Source: Isochrysis galbana
Lineage: Eukaryota > Haptophyta > Isochrysidales > Isochrysidaceae
DNA length: 64,000 nucleotides
Assembly: GCA_018136815.1 (NCBI GenBank)
Contig: CM030938.1
Span: forward strand, 911,063 to 975,062
Reading direction: 5' to 3'
Below the pieces are notes generated by a model that ran no database searches, was not told the DNA's origin, and saw only the letters and a program-made list of their open reading frames with translations. Shown piece after piece: positions 40,921 through 53,596 of this stretch. The position numbers were made by a program, and so were the translations under genes. Numbering within the stretch: position 1 is the first letter of the stretch; every line of letters starts with the position of its first letter.

Positions 40921-42745
40921 ATGTTGCCGGTCTCGCTGGCGGGAGACGAGCGCGAGACAGTGGGCTGTACGGCTGGGTTGTACGTAGGCCGGATGGTGAG
41001 GCTGCATCAGATGGACTTTGACCACGCGCTATGGCTGATGCTACACCTGTGAGTGGGAATTGAGGAGAGAGCGAGAGCGGCGCACATGTCTCGCCTTTTC
41101 TCGTCTCGCTCGCCTCCCCCCCCCTCTCCTCCAGTACGCTCTGGCTTATGATTCAACACGGAGACAGGGTGGTGCTTCTCTCCATCCTCTCGTCCTCTCA
41201 TTCCTCCAACCCTCCATCTACATCCACCTTCCTGTTATCTCACTCCATCATTGCCTCCGTCTGTTCATCTGTCCCTTCGTCCCTCTCTCCATTCCTACCC
41301 CTGTCCCTACTGCCGTTCCCCCCTCTCTCGGCTCCCCGCTGACCTCGATGCTCTCCCTCCGTTTTTCTTCCGTTCTTTTCTCCCTTTCTCACACCCCCAA
41401 CCCCCCCCTCCCTGACGCTTGTGAGCTCTATTTAGCTCATGCTCCCTGACCCCATCCACCCATATTGCTCCACACCTTGTTGCGCCGTCGCCCACACCAA
41501 CCATCCCTTGACTGAACACTTTGCCGCTCGCACAGTTGTACCAGCCCCCGCACTGTCTATCGCTCGGCAACGTACCATCGTGGCATGAAGAACCAGTGGG
41601 CGCGCGATGATCCGGCCTTTGTGGTGGTGTTGCTTTATCTACTGCTCATCTCCGTTGTCTCGTGGTGCATTGGCTTCGGGCGGTGCGTGCCAGGGGTGCC
41701 CGAGTGCAACGGCCGCGGGCACCGTGGTCCCGTTGTGAGAAAGCCGCCATCTTACTCCATACCTTGCCCCCACATATTCCCAGCTCATCGCTCATCTCAT
41801 ACGTCTCGCTTGCCCTCTACGTCTTCGCGGTCGACTTCGCTCTGATTGGGGGAGTGTGCACGACCGCATGCTGGTGGCTGGCAAACACCTACCTCCAAGG
41901 TGGAGATGATCGGTCGCGAAGGCAGGTGAGCGCAATGAGCGGGGTCTTATGCATTTGCCTCATTGTGTAGACGCAACTCGCATTCACGTGCAGGTACACC
42001 AAATGCAAACCGACCCGCCGAGCCGCGTCGAGTGGCTGTACGCGATGGACGTGCATTGCAATGGCTTATTCGTGCTCATCCTCATCCTACACGTGCTGCA
42101 GTAAGCCTGCAAGTCATACGCAATGCTTGGGCGCATGGTCCAAGTGTCGCCTTTGGTGCCCTCAACCGGCAAACTCGTTTCGACGCATTTCTATTGTCCA
42201 CATCCTCGTCATGCGCTCCATGCGCACCCCTTACAGCTCAAGCCCACGCTATGGTGTCCCTCTTCTCTCAGGTATGCGCTCCTGCCAATCTTGCTGCAAG
42301 ATGGCTTTTGGCCGGCCGCCGCTTCCAACACGCTATACGCCGCCGGCCTTTCCACTTATTGCTACATCATTTTCTTGGGATACAATGAGCTTCCATTCCT
42401 TAGGTGAGCCCATCCGTGCGGTTGCCATCGTTGTGGACTCCCGTCGTGACAGTAAGAGGAGCGTGTGGGCGCCTGAAATGGTGTCAACTCCCCTCGGCAA
42501 GCGTGATAGGCCAACCTGATATCCCCGTCGTGCGTACCTTTGTTCCTTTGCTGACCCGCCATATACTGTCCACCAATGCGGCCCATTGCAGCCTTACCGA
42601 GGTATTTTTCTATCCAGTCGGTCTGATACTAGCGGCTTGGGTCGCCTCAATCATCCTCGCAGCCACAAACGGTTTTTCTTGCACATGGCTAGCTGCGTCG
42701 ATATATTTTGAGAATGACGAGGTAGCCATGGCTTTCGGGTACTGA
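40921..42745 (+). CDS. UNC50: UNC-50 family Golgi membrane protein, six exons
   Basis: Exons are 40921-41048, 41536-41682, 41784-41925, 41994-42100, 42272-42403 and 42592-42745. All introns are GT-AG and phases agree; 269 aa against 259 in human. Exon 1 starts MLPVSLAG and ends LHQMDFDHALWLMLH. Exon 2 has the diagnostic TSPRTVYRSATYHRG and KNQWARDDPAFVVVLL. Exon 3 gives LISYVSLALYVFAVDFALIG, exon 4 VEWLYAMDVHCNG, exon 5 YCYIIFLGYNELPFL and exon 6 FFYPVGLILAAWVASIILAA. UNC-50 proteins are multipass Golgi proteins (yeast Gmh1p, partner of an Arf-GEF) acting in trafficking. Each exon is short, so the gene is easily missed by ORF calling. Confidence 0.9.
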
Positions 42746-42969
42746 CGGAGTGTCGTGCAGCAGGCGAGCATGTGGTGTGTAGACAAACGATCAAGATGAA
42801 GAGGTGCCAACGTGGCGCCTCATTTTTGGGTGTTGCTGTTGCGGGCATGAGGAGAAACGCTCTAAGGTTTCGTCTCTGTGGAGGCACTCCCTCTCAAGCT
42901 TCCCCCTTAGCGTCTCTTGGCTAGAAATACTCAGACCAAAAGCGTTCAATTATCCCCATCCTTGCTAGC
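42746..42969. other. 3' flank of UNC50 up to the LINE target site
   Basis: Ends with the left copy of the LINE target-site duplication ACCTTTTGTTGCTCAA at 42970-42985. Confidence 0.5.
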
Positions 42970-42985
42970 ACCTTTTGTTGCTCAA

Positions 42986-44721
42986 AAAAAAATCTTCTTA
43001 AAAATTCCCGCTACATGCGCGGCGTGAGGCAGCGTGCTATTGAACCTCCCTACTACCCAACCCTAACCCCTATCAACCCCCTTCCCCTTCCCCAGTTCCC
43101 TCTTTAGCGGAGAAGCCGGTTCCAGGGAGGCCGTGCGCGCTGCTTCGGCCGGGAGTCGGAGAGAAGGGGGCGGGAGACTGTGGCTTCTCTTGTGTTCTTA
43201 CTTTTATCGGATTACCCTCCTTGGAGTCCGTATGATCCCGCTTTGGTCTCCGCCAGGTTTATTGCTAGTAAGTATGTTATCCATCCTAAGTGATGTTTCG
43301 TATATCCAATTCTCTCGCCGCCTGCGAGAGGTCCTCCGATGCTACAAGGTTGAAATCTTTATCCACCGTGTAAAGGGGGCTTATCATCTTCTTTATATGC
43401 TTATTACTCGGGGCGTGTAGCCCCATCTTCTCCCGTTGCCCCTTAAGTCTTTGGAAGAAACCGGTTTTCGCCGTTGCTAATAGGTGGTATCTAGTGAGAA
43501 TTGCCCTAAGGATCGATCTTGCGGACCTACCATCCGCGTTGCCATATTGTATGTTGTAGAAGTCCGTAAGGATGTACCTCCACCTCCACGCCAGGATACC
43601 CAAGTATCCCGAGGAGGGGTGAGACCTGTCCACTTGGTAGCAAAATAGACGCTGGGCTACTTCTGAGCCCGGCCTAAGATTAATCCCTATAAGACCCTCT
43701 ATGAATTCGAAGACGGGCTCCGTCGCGATGCATACGGCTAAGTGCGTGGAGCTTTCGGGGGCAATACCACAGAAGCGGCATGTCGGGTCGTCCGCGAATC
43801 TGTTCGCCGTGGCTATTCTCCTATACAAGATGTGTTTGAAGTGCATGTACGAGTCCCTCGGAGTCAGAAAGTTGTATTTGTACAGCTGCGATATTTGCTT
43901 CCATTTTCCTGAGAGGGCCGGTAGTCTCTTTTCCCATCTTAATGTGGATTTCTGCTTCTTTGTTTTCCTCATCGCGAGGAACGCCTTAGTGAGCGCCTTA
44001 ACATTGATGTCTTCTAGCGTTTTGCGATTACGAGCGTCTTTAAGCGTGTATTCTTGCGGAATCGGGTACGCCGTCTCGGCAGGGCCATCGTATGCTCGTC
44101 CCCATTCCAACGGAGTGTATAGCTCGTCCGGTACTGACCGCGGGTTTACCCGCTCGTGGATATGAGGCTCTCCCATGACATTTAGCTTAACTACGTGATA
44201 GTCGCCATCCCGGCGTAGATAGTAGTTATATGTTCTTTGTCCACTAGCATTTCGCCTAGGTCGTGTGCGTCCGGATCCTCCTGGGGGGCTAACTCGTGCT
44301 CTTCCGGAGCCGGGGGGGGAGCTACCGCTTCCTTTTTCAAAAGATCTATATAGTTAGTGGTGGCTTCAGCTACTCTTAATCTCACCCATTCTGCTATCTT
44401 CACCCACGACTTCAGAAAGGGGCCTGTCGATAAATAATTGCCTCTATGACGTATCCAACGCTCTCCGCGTGGTAGGTATGCCGCGCACTCTTCCACAGTG
44501 TACAAGTCCCCCGTGTCCGAGTTAATGGTGTTGTGAACGACAACCGTCTGCAAAGATTCCCACTTGGCTCTATGCGAGTGATGTAAAGCAGGTGCTTTAT
44601 GAAAGCAGTTATGCCATATCGGGGAGCCCAGGGTCCCTTCCCTCGTGTTAGTTTCCCTGCATAGCTTGATCCGTCTGAAGTTTTCGAGCGCTTGCTTCCA
44701 GAAGGCTGGGAGCGTGTTGTT
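42986..44721 (-). mobile_element. 5'-truncated LINE (C-terminal part of the RT protein and 3' tail)
   Basis: Flanked by the 16-bp duplication ACCTTTTGTTGCTCAA (42970-42985 and 44722-44737). The minus-strand reading starts mid-protein with NNTLPAFWKQALENF, then GSPIWHN and WVKIAEWVRLRVAEATTNYI. After one frameshift near 44180-44220 it continues with WKQISQLYKYNFLTPRDSYM, the zinc-knuckle-like CRFCGIAPESSTHLAVC (C-X2-C-X8-H-X3-C) and a stop at about 43286. About 300 bp of 3' UTR end in AAGAAG and oligo-T on that strand. The sharp truncation inside the ORF and the duplication are typical of target-primed insertion. The upstream RT and endonuclease parts are absent. Confidence 0.88.
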
Positions 44722-44796
44722 ACCTTTTGTTGCTCAAGGCGGCTTGCCTTCATTTGGTCTCCTTTCCCTCAGGGTTCTTCCCCTCCCGTGGGACTC

Positions 44797-45123
44797 TCAC
44801 CCTACCATGAGCCCCCCCGCGAGCACCCCGAAGGAGAGGACCAGGAGCACCACGTACGCGACGAGAACGGCGTCGCCTTGGCTCGGCATGAGGGCGCGCC
44901 CCGAGAGGGCCTGGTAGACGCCCACGCCGAGCACGGCGTAGCCCGTCCCCTTGTGCGCGACCTGCCACACGGCGCGGCGTGTGGTGCGGGCGGCGGGCGT
45001 GCCGCACACGAGCGCGTTGAGCGGCTGCAGCAGGGCGAGGGCGAAGGCGACGATCCCGAGCGTGTGATGTGGGTGCGAGAGGTGGCGCCCTCGGGGCACC
45101 GACGCGACGGCGAGCGCGACGCC
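44797..45123 (-). pseudogene. cytochrome b561-domain fragment (CYB561/DOMON type)
   Basis: A minus-strand frame encodes HLSHPHHTLGIVAFALALLQ, then AVWQVAHKGTGYAVLGVGVY and VLVAYVVLLVLSFGVLAGGL. This matches the last three helices of b561 electron-transfer domains, with the heme-type His of SHPHHTLG and of VAHKG. A possible acceptor AG precedes it near 45124. No earlier helices are evident to the right, where a dispersed repeat begins at 45417, and the LINE target site lies just beyond the stop. It is either the last exon of a gene with unseen upstream exons or a fragment cut by repeats. Confidence 0.5.
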
Positions 45124-45416
45124 TCAGCGGAAGGCAAGACGAGTATGCAGGCCCGGAGGTGTGGACGCGCGCCATGGCCGAGGGCGCGATCGAGGGCACC
45201 TGGCGAGACTACCTCGTGGACTCTCGCTTCGACGTGCGCTTTCGCTTCTCTCGCTTCGGCGCGCCCCGGGGCTCCACCCGCCCGCGCGACGTCGCCGCGC
45301 TCCGCACAGGATGGCGCGGCCTGCCCGATTGGCGTGACCATCCGGGTGGGCTATGCGTATTTGGTATCTGGTGGGCTCCCCATCCGGATGGATCGTCGAA
45401 AACGGGCACGCAGCGC

Positions 45417-45672
45417 GCCCGGCATCGGTTCGAAGTTGAGCTTTTCAAGCTTTTGCTTTTGCGATTTTAGCGTCTTTTGTCTGTTTTCGATTACGTTTTG
45501 TGTTTTGTTGTGGGGGCCCAAGGGGGGGGTCCGGGTCCTAATGGGCCCCGGATATGTGCTAGTTGGGTGTATTGGGAACTTTCTCCCGAAAAAAATCCTC
45601 AAATTTCCTCAATTCTGAGATGGTCATTTTTTCACCCCTAATCCTAATAAAAAAACACTGTTTGACCGCCCT
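45417..45672 (+). repeat. dispersed repeat, direct copy of 25537-25871
   Basis: Same ends as the 25.5-kb copy, but about 80 bp shorter after the first 25 bp. Confidence 0.75.
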
Positions 45673-45674
45673 AT

Positions 45675-46049
45675 CATCAGATGGCCTCCGCGCAGACGGA
45701 GGCCCGCAGGCATCTGGAGCGCATCAACAAAGCGCCGCAGGTCCTCGAGTCGCACGCCGAAGCGCGCGTACACATCGCGCACCACTACCTTCCTGCCCCC
45801 GCCAGCCCTCGCCGCCTCGAGCTCCAAACGCGCGATGGACATGCGCTCTGGGCCAATGCGCGAGCGCGTGGTTCGCATCAGCGGCTCAGCCGCGACAGCC
45901 AGCAGCAGGACTTCCCAAAAGTCATCCCCTGGCGGACTCAGGCCCAATCGCGCCCTCTTCCGCGCCCGCTCGTCTGCCTCGTCCATCGCCAGCAACATCG
46001 CCAGCTTCGACCTGCGCAACTCCCGGGCGGTGTATGGCCTGGTGGGCAT
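45675..46049 (-). pseudogene. N-terminal fragment of a PIF/Harbinger-like transposase gene
   Basis: A minus-strand frame starts MPTRPYTARELRRSKLAMLL and contains MDEADERARKRARLG and VYARFGVRLEDLRRFVDALQ MPAGLRLRGG-type sequence. This resembles the region before the DDE domain of Harbinger transposases of protists (F-DLPRLV-AL pattern). The catalytic domain is missing because the frame runs into the 45.4-kb repeat. Identification rests on a weak motif only. Confidence 0.35.
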
Positions 46050-47930
<1,881 letters not shown>

Positions 47931-49619
47931 ATGGCGCCCCTCGCTGCCCTCCCGCTCGTCCTCGCCAGCGCGTTCGCCGCGCTCCAGCCGATGCACTCCT
48001 TCCACTTGGAGGCCGCACTCCACCCCCGTCGCCCAACACCCCTCTCCCTCTCTCGCCCTCCCCCCCTCCTTCCCCCCCTCTCTCTCCCCGCCTCTCCCTC
48101 TCTCCTCCGAGCCGCGCCTCCACGCATGAGCGCTGCCCCAGAGCCACCGCCAGACGAGGAGGAAGAGTGCGGAGGTCAACCACCGGGGGCGGACCAGGAG
48201 ATGATGGCGGAGCTCTCGCTCCGGCTCGAAGAGCTGCGCGAGCGCGAGCGCGTGCGCCGTAGGTTTGAGAGCATGCCTCATGCGTGGGTGCTCGTCTTCG
48301 ACCCTGACTCTGAGGATGAGGCCGTCTACTCCATCGAGCTCGCGCAGGCGGACGAGCACGTCGTCGTCGCGTTTGAAGACGAGGAGGAGGTGCAACAAGT
48401 CGCGTGCGCCCTCGCGCCCCCCTGCCCCCCTCTGGCTCGCCAGCTCGCCACCGCGTCTCACTGTGCCGCCCGTCGGCTGCAGGCACGTCTGTACGCCAAC
48501 ACCCTCGATGCCACCGAGTTCGGCGAGGGTGCAGTGCCGTCGGTGCAGGCGCTGGACCTCGAGGCGCTGGTCCTTTCGTCGCGCGAAGCCAACTTTCGCG
48601 TCGCTCTCGTTCTCCAGGGTGACCTGAGGCACCGTGACGACGTGCCGACAGATTGGGAGGTTGATACTGCGGCTGCTGGCGACGTCGGCACACCTTGGCT
48701 CTCCGGCATGCTCTCTCCGCTCTCGCCACCGCCGCCACTGCCGTCGCTCAGCCCACCCTACTCGCAGTACATTACGATGGGGTCCGCATCGACTGCGCCG
48801 CCGCCGCCGCCGCCGCTCGCCGTCTCCTTCACGATGGTACCTGACGAGCTCTTTGCGGACCGTTCATCGAGCGAGCTGATTGATCCGCTCGAGGACGCTG
48901 TGTGGGTGCTTGTGCACGACCACGGTACACCGGACGAGCAGTTCTTCTCGTTGCCACTCAATGGATCGCGCTCTGTTGTGTGCTTCAAGGAGGAGGACGC
49001 GGCCCTTCGATGCGCGCGCACGCTCGAGGAGCGTGGCGGAATGCCCCCCGTCGCGCGTCACATGCTGCTCGAGGAGGTTCTCGAGAGCCTCGCGACCATG
49101 CTCGATGATGTTGACCTCGATGGCATCAATGGCGCGGGCGTAGCGGGATCGGAGCAGGGCCCGATGCTCATGGATGTGTGCCTCGTCGACGAGATAGCGG
49201 AGGTGGCCGGCGAGGCCGATGACGAGGCCGATGGCGAGATGGAGATGCTCATTGTCGAGGAGGACGCAGCGCACACGCCATCGGATGAGGACGGCGTCGC
49301 TTCACCGCAGCACAGCGACGTATCGTTACGAATGGGATGCACGCACAAGGAGGCCAATGCAGACGCTGCTGAGGCGCCGCTCGACGAGCGGCCCGCCTCG
49401 CCGACGGAAGGAGCGCGACCCCTCTCTAGCGACGGCAAGGGCGACTTTGTCGGCCGCTCCTGCGTTGCGCGCTCCCGCTTCGCCAACCCGCGCGCGATGC
49501 TTGAGCGCAATTTTGCGCGCTCAGACACAGGGAACCTGAGCGAACAAGCTGCGTCTGAAAAGCGGAGGCGCGAGCGCCCAGAGGGGGTGGACCAGGGCAC
49601 GAACTCTGCAGATCAATAG
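47931..49619 (+). CDS. plastid-type protein with two DUF3110 repeats
   Basis: 562 aa, single exon. MAPLAALPLVLASAFAALQP is a signal-peptide-like start, followed by a Ser/Pro/Arg-rich transit-like stretch to about residue 65. The first DUF3110 unit begins HAWVLVFDPDSEDEAVYSIE and contains VVVAFEDEEEVQQVACAL. The second begins AVWVLVHDHGTPDEQFFSLP and contains VVCFKEEDAALRCARTLEER. DUF3110 is a short cyanobacterial and plastid domain of unknown function, normally present once. The C-terminal third is acidic and disordered (GEADDEADGEMEMLIVEED). The start follows a (GA)n tract. Confidence 0.7.
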   Translation: MAPLAALPLVLASAFAALQPMHSFHLEAALHPRRPTPLSLSRPPPLLPPLSLPASPSLLRAAPPRMSAAPEPPPDEEEECGGQPPGADQEMMAELSLRLEELRERERVRRRFESMPHAWVLVFDPDSEDEAVYSIELAQADEHVVVAFEDEEEVQQVACALAPPCPPLARQLATASHCAARRLQARLYANTLDATEFGEGAVPSVQALDLEALVLSSREANFRVALVLQGDLRHRDDVPTDWEVDTAAAGDVGTPWLSGMLSPLSPPPPLPSLSPPYSQYITMGSASTAPPPPPPLAVSFTMVPDELFADRSSSELIDPLEDAVWVLVHDHGTPDEQFFSLPLNGSRSVVCFKEEDAALRCARTLEERGGMPPVARHMLLEEVLESLATMLDDVDLDGINGAGVAGSEQGPMLMDVCLVDEIAEVAGEADDEADGEMEMLIVEEDAAHTPSDEDGVASPQHSDVSLRMGCTHKEANADAAEAPLDERPASPTEGARPLSSDGKGDFVGRSCVARSRFANPRAMLERNFARSDTGNLSEQAASEKRRRERPEGVDQGTNSADQ

Positions 49620-50074
49620 ACTCGCGTCCACGCGATCGCCACGCAGCATACCGCCGACGGGCGAGTGCCGTGCGGTCGGATCTTTTGTTCATTTATTTCT
49701 TCGACTACACCTGCGCCGTGGCCGTCCTATGTGCCCAAGCGGCCAACTGCATGTGCTCCCTGGGCTCCGCCGCACATTGGTGCCAGATGGGACACCCAGG
49801 CTCCGCGACAGATGAGCTCTCACCAATAGTCACCACACGTTGATCGGGCTCGTGCATGTGCTCGCGAGTCGTACGCCACTGCTTCGTCTCTCCTCCCGCC
49901 CCTATCCTCTGTTTCCCTGCTTGTCTGACCAACCCGATGCCCCTCTCTTGCTGTTGCGCGCACGACCGCCCGTTTCACATCCTTCGTTGCGCATCTGCTT
50001 TGTACAAACCTTGCCTTGAATTTTTTATCATTTACTTTTGGCTGTTGGGTGCGCGATTTCACGTGTTCGAATGT
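49620..50074. other. 3' flank of the DUF3110 gene, nothing recognised
   Basis: No conserved frame or repeat was recognised before the retroposon end at 50075. Confidence 0.4.
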
Positions 50075-50550
50075 CAACTAAGTTTACACTGAGCTCAGAT
50101 GGGGGAGGCGCCGTGCCCTCCCCCCCCAGGCTCCAACTGGCCTCTGGGGGTCCGTTGGTCACCCTCGGCACTCCGCCTTGCACTCTTCCTGCTGGCGTAT
50201 TATGGACTGAACATCAATTGCACCATCCTGCCCCTGACCCGTTGGCTGTTTGTGGGCGGCCGGCACGCGCAGACAGATCCTCCCCCCCCCCCCCCCCCCC
50301 CCGAAATTCCGCGCAAGTTGCGCATATGGGCTTTTTCGGGGCCCACAATCCACATTTCACATTTCGCGGAAGATTTCTTTCTCTTTTCCACTTTCACTTT
50401 CCACAAAAGGCAAAAGGTGGCCCAGATTCGAAAAGAGTTTTACGTTTCACGAAACTCTGACCTGGCCCTACCCACGGCAGGGGAGGAGTGGGGAGAGGGG
50501 CGGGCTCGTGCCCCCCATGCGGGTGAACCAAGTATATTAATTTAGTTGGT
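50075..50550. repeat. fold-back pair of hairpin-led retroposon 5' ends
   Basis: A plus-strand start (CAACTAAGTTTACACTGAGC, 50078-50097) and a minus-strand start (CCAACTAAATTAATATACTT read from 50550) face each other. The left one matches the reverse complement of about 40190-40276, and the right one matches 20345-20421. A C-run of about 22 bases lies at 50280-50301. Confidence 0.55.
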
Positions 50551-51311
50551 AGTTTGGTGTTGGGTTTGGTATTGGTATTTGGTATTGGTCTTGGTGGGTC
50601 GGGCAAGTTGGTGGACGGGCGGGATGCGGGATCGGACATCGGACATCGGGTACGGAGCACATTATGAAGAAGGGGCGGGTGCCGTCGGCGGACCGCCGCC
50701 CGCCGTCGCCTCCCCACGCAGCAGGTGGCCCACGTGCACAAAGGGAGCGGCACGGGCCTGTCGTACGCGGCCCTGCATTTGAGCGTGGAGTCTACATGGC
50801 ATGCATGTACGATCGGACGGCCTTGTTCGTCACGGCCTGCAATAACCGCTGTGGAGGGAGGAGCACTATTCAACCTAATGTGCGTCCATGAGTGGCTTCC
50901 AATGGAATTGTGTGTGCCACACCACTAGCCTTGGGGAAAGGACTTCGACCTCCCGACCATCTAGCATGGTTGGATCCATGGACTAACGTTATGTACCAAA
51001 ACGCTATGCGGGCACAAAACCACTCTAGAAGCGCACCTTCCTCCAGACACCCGAACACAACCACTTTGGCCTGGTGCCATGACAGATCCCTTGAAATCCA
51101 GCCAGAAGCATTTGCATGCACGCCAGTTCATCACGATCTGTGTCCATATGGTTGGTGGAGAAGGGAGAGAGTGCACAACATGGTCCCATGGGCTCGGCTG
51201 CTTTGTGACACCGAGGACGACGGAGAGTCTCGTTGGGCTCTATCGCAAAGATCGAGCCCAGTGTCCTGTACTACAGCCTGTAGTTCCGATGTACCACAGG
51301 GGCACACATCA
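50551..51311. other. intergenic, nothing recognised
   Basis: Starts with a TTGGTATTGGTATTTGG-type simple repeat (50553-50600). No conserved frame on either strand. Confidence 0.4.
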
Positions 51312-51407
51312 CATGCACCGAATCGATCGTCTTCCCTCCTCCGCCTGCGTTGCTCCTCTTCTCTCCTCCTCTCCTCCTCTCCTCCTCCTCTCTCCTCTTC
51401 TCCTTCC
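51312..51407 (+). repeat. 96-bp direct repeat, left copy
   Basis: Identical to 51919-52014. It starts CATGCACCGAATCGATCG and continues as a CTCCT-rich tract. It lies upstream of the NDUFB10-like gene. Confidence 0.95.
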
Positions 51408-51628
51408 TTCCCGTTTTTAGGTATATACTAGGGTTAAATAATATATGTGTGCCTTGCCCGCCCCTCTGTTCTCCCCTCTACAAAAAAACAAATGTGGGAG
51501 AGGTGAGAAGGCGAAGGGGGCCCCCTACGGCATCTTCTCTCTCTCTCATCCTCCGCCCCCCCCTCTCTCTGCTCTCTCCTTTCTCTGTGTCTCTCACTGA
51601 ACTTCTCTCTCTCTCTCCCCTCTCTCTC

Positions 51629-51712
<84 letters not shown>

Positions 51713-51775
51713 CCTTCCCCCTCTCTCCCCCCCCCATCCCCCCCCCCCACCCCCCGGTCGGCGCGGCGTCGTGCG
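51408..51775 (+). promoter_or_regulatory. 5' flank of the NDUFB10-like gene with (CT)n
   Basis: (CT)n at about 51600-51708 and C-runs to 51755 precede the ATG at 51776 by about 20 bp. Confidence 0.55.
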
Positions 51776-52890
51776 ATGGCATCCCCCCAGCCGCTCCCTC
51801 GCAACATGGCGGGCGAGCCCGAGAGCCACACACCGTTCGAGATCCACCAGAGCGCCGAGCACTTCCAAAAGGAGTACCTTGTCGCCGTGGCTGAGGTCAA
51901 GCTGATGCAGGTGCGCAGCATGCACCGAATCGATCGTCTTCCCTCCTCCGCCTGCGTTGCTCCTCTTCTCTCCTCCTCTCCTCCTCTCCTCCTCCTCTCT
52001 CCTCTTCTCCTTCCCCTCTCCTCCCCTCCTCTCTTCTCTCTCCTCCTCTCTCTTTCTTCCTCCTCCTCCCTCCTCCCTCGCTCCGTTGCTCACTCGCTCG
52101 CTCCCTCCCTCCCACCGTCCCTCCCTCCCTCCCTCCCTCTCTCCCTCCCTCCCCTTTCCCCTCCGCTCCCTTCCCTCCCCTTCACTTTCCCTTCTCTCCT
52201 TTTTCGCTGTCCTTCGCTCTTTCCTCCTCATCCTCCCTCTTGTCCCTCTCCTCTCCTCTCTCTCTCTCTATGAGACGAGGGTGGGAGGATGAAAGGGACC
52301 AGAGAGGCAGAAGAGGTGCCTCCACCCACTCACCCATCTCCCAATCCTGTTACACCCACACGACCCCACCTAGCTAATTGGCTGGGGGTAAGGGAAATTG
52401 AGATTTTACTGGCGAGCTGCCGAGGATCATCAATGCGAGCGGGCATGGGACGTCACATTGTTCAAGATTCTTGCTTGACGATAGGTTCTGTGCAGCGATC
52501 GCTGACTTACACTCCAGCGCGCCCCTGCCACGTCCGCAGAAAGAGCTGCGCGATTGTTTTTATAAGAATGGGATCAACCAGTTCGAGGAGTGCAAGGAGA
52601 TCCGTGAGAAATTGTGGAAAAAGATTCAAACGCCCAACTACGGAGCTCCAGGCCCAGCGCGCTCGGTGAGTTTGCCTGCACACAATTGACTGTGCGAGGG
52701 GCAGTGCTTGACGTGGTAGCATTGAGAGAATTGCGTAAGAGGCGGGGCGCAGTTGCCAGACGCAACACGACGATGGTTTGTGCACGACTCCAAGATGCTA
52801 ACCACAGGCCCACTTGTTTGCTGACGCCTTGAGCCACCCCTCCTCGCTTTTCTCGAATGATTTATTGAACAGAGCTCACGCTTCATTTGA
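51776..52890 (+). CDS. NDUFB10: NDUFB10-like mitochondrial complex I subunit, three exons
   Basis: Exon 1, 51776-51910, encodes MASPQPLPRNMAGEPESHTP through FQKEYLVAVAEVKLMQ. Exon 2, 52540-52665, encodes KELRDCFYKNGINQFEECKE and IREKLWKKIQTPNYG. A likely exon 3, 52873-52890, adds SSRFI and the stop; otherwise the frame ends at 52689. Introns are GT-AG, phase 0. The motif KxxLRxEL+xCY+xxGxNxYxxC+ is that of the NDUFB10/PDSW accessory subunit on the intermembrane-space side of complex I, with its paired cysteines; here 92 aa, near plant length. The 629-bp first intron contains the right copy of a 96-bp repeat whose left copy lies upstream of the gene. Confidence 0.72.
51919..52014 (+). repeat. 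96-bp direct repeat, right copy (inside intron 1)
   Basis: Identical to 51312-51407. It starts eight bases into the intron of the NDUFB10-like gene. Confidence 0.95.
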
Positions 52891-53460
52891 CCGATGTATT
52901 GGAGACGCGCCGTATTTTCTGATTGGCGAAGATCCTCCAGATTGCGCAAGCAATGCCAACCTGAGACCTCGTAGACCTTTGTGATGTGAGATGCGGCTGG
53001 CTGCGGCGCGACTTCTCCATGTGGGGTGCTCTCTCGAACGCACTTTCGTAGATTGAAGCTTGAGGAGCGAGAATCGTAGGCCCATGTGTGATGTCGACCC
53101 TGGGCCGCCGATTCAACCTGTCGTGCCTGTAAGGTGCGTGCATGGTGCGCATGCGTGGTGCGTGCATCACATCACACTTTTATTTCTTCATGATCTTGCT
53201 CTTTTCTCCACTGTTGTGACGGCCCCTCATTCGCATGTGCGAGAAGGGCGTCGAGGGTCGGGCTGTTTGTCGTTGTGTGCGTGCGCATCAGCGCGGTCCT
53301 TCCGGGGAATTCGGGGAGAGGACATCGGGTAAGCTGGTTGGAGTGGTTTCGGACATGACGGGTTCAGGGCGATGAATGGCGCGCGAAGGCACGGACGGGC
53401 TTGAGGCTAGTAGCTGGGGTGGGTCCCGGCGCACGCGGCGTGTTGTGAGGGCTTGACAAC
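52891..53460. other. intergenic, nothing recognised
   Basis: 3' flank of the complex I gene. Contains GCATG/GTGCGTGC-type short repeats around 53130-53170 only. Confidence 0.4.
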
Positions 53461-53590
53461 AAAACAATAAACCTTTTTAATATTCTCGCCTCGCACGCGG
53501 CTTAGGAACTCCACCTTGTAGCCACGCGCTATCCCCCTAAACCTCCCCCCCTTTATAGGGCGGTCAAATAGGGTTTTTATTAGGGGCAAA
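53461..53590 (-). repeat. LINE 3'-tail copy and remnant of the 25.5-kb repeat
   Basis: On the minus strand it reads GCCGCGTGCGAGGCGAGAAT, then ATTAAAAAGGTTTATTG, as in other tail copies. 53545-53590 is the reverse complement of the right end of 25537-25871 (GGGCGGTCAAATAG). Confidence 0.6.
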
Positions 53591-53596
53591 AAAATG

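Noticed and set aside
43701-44165. 154-codon plus-strand frame
   Set aside because: Antisense shadow of the LINE protein.
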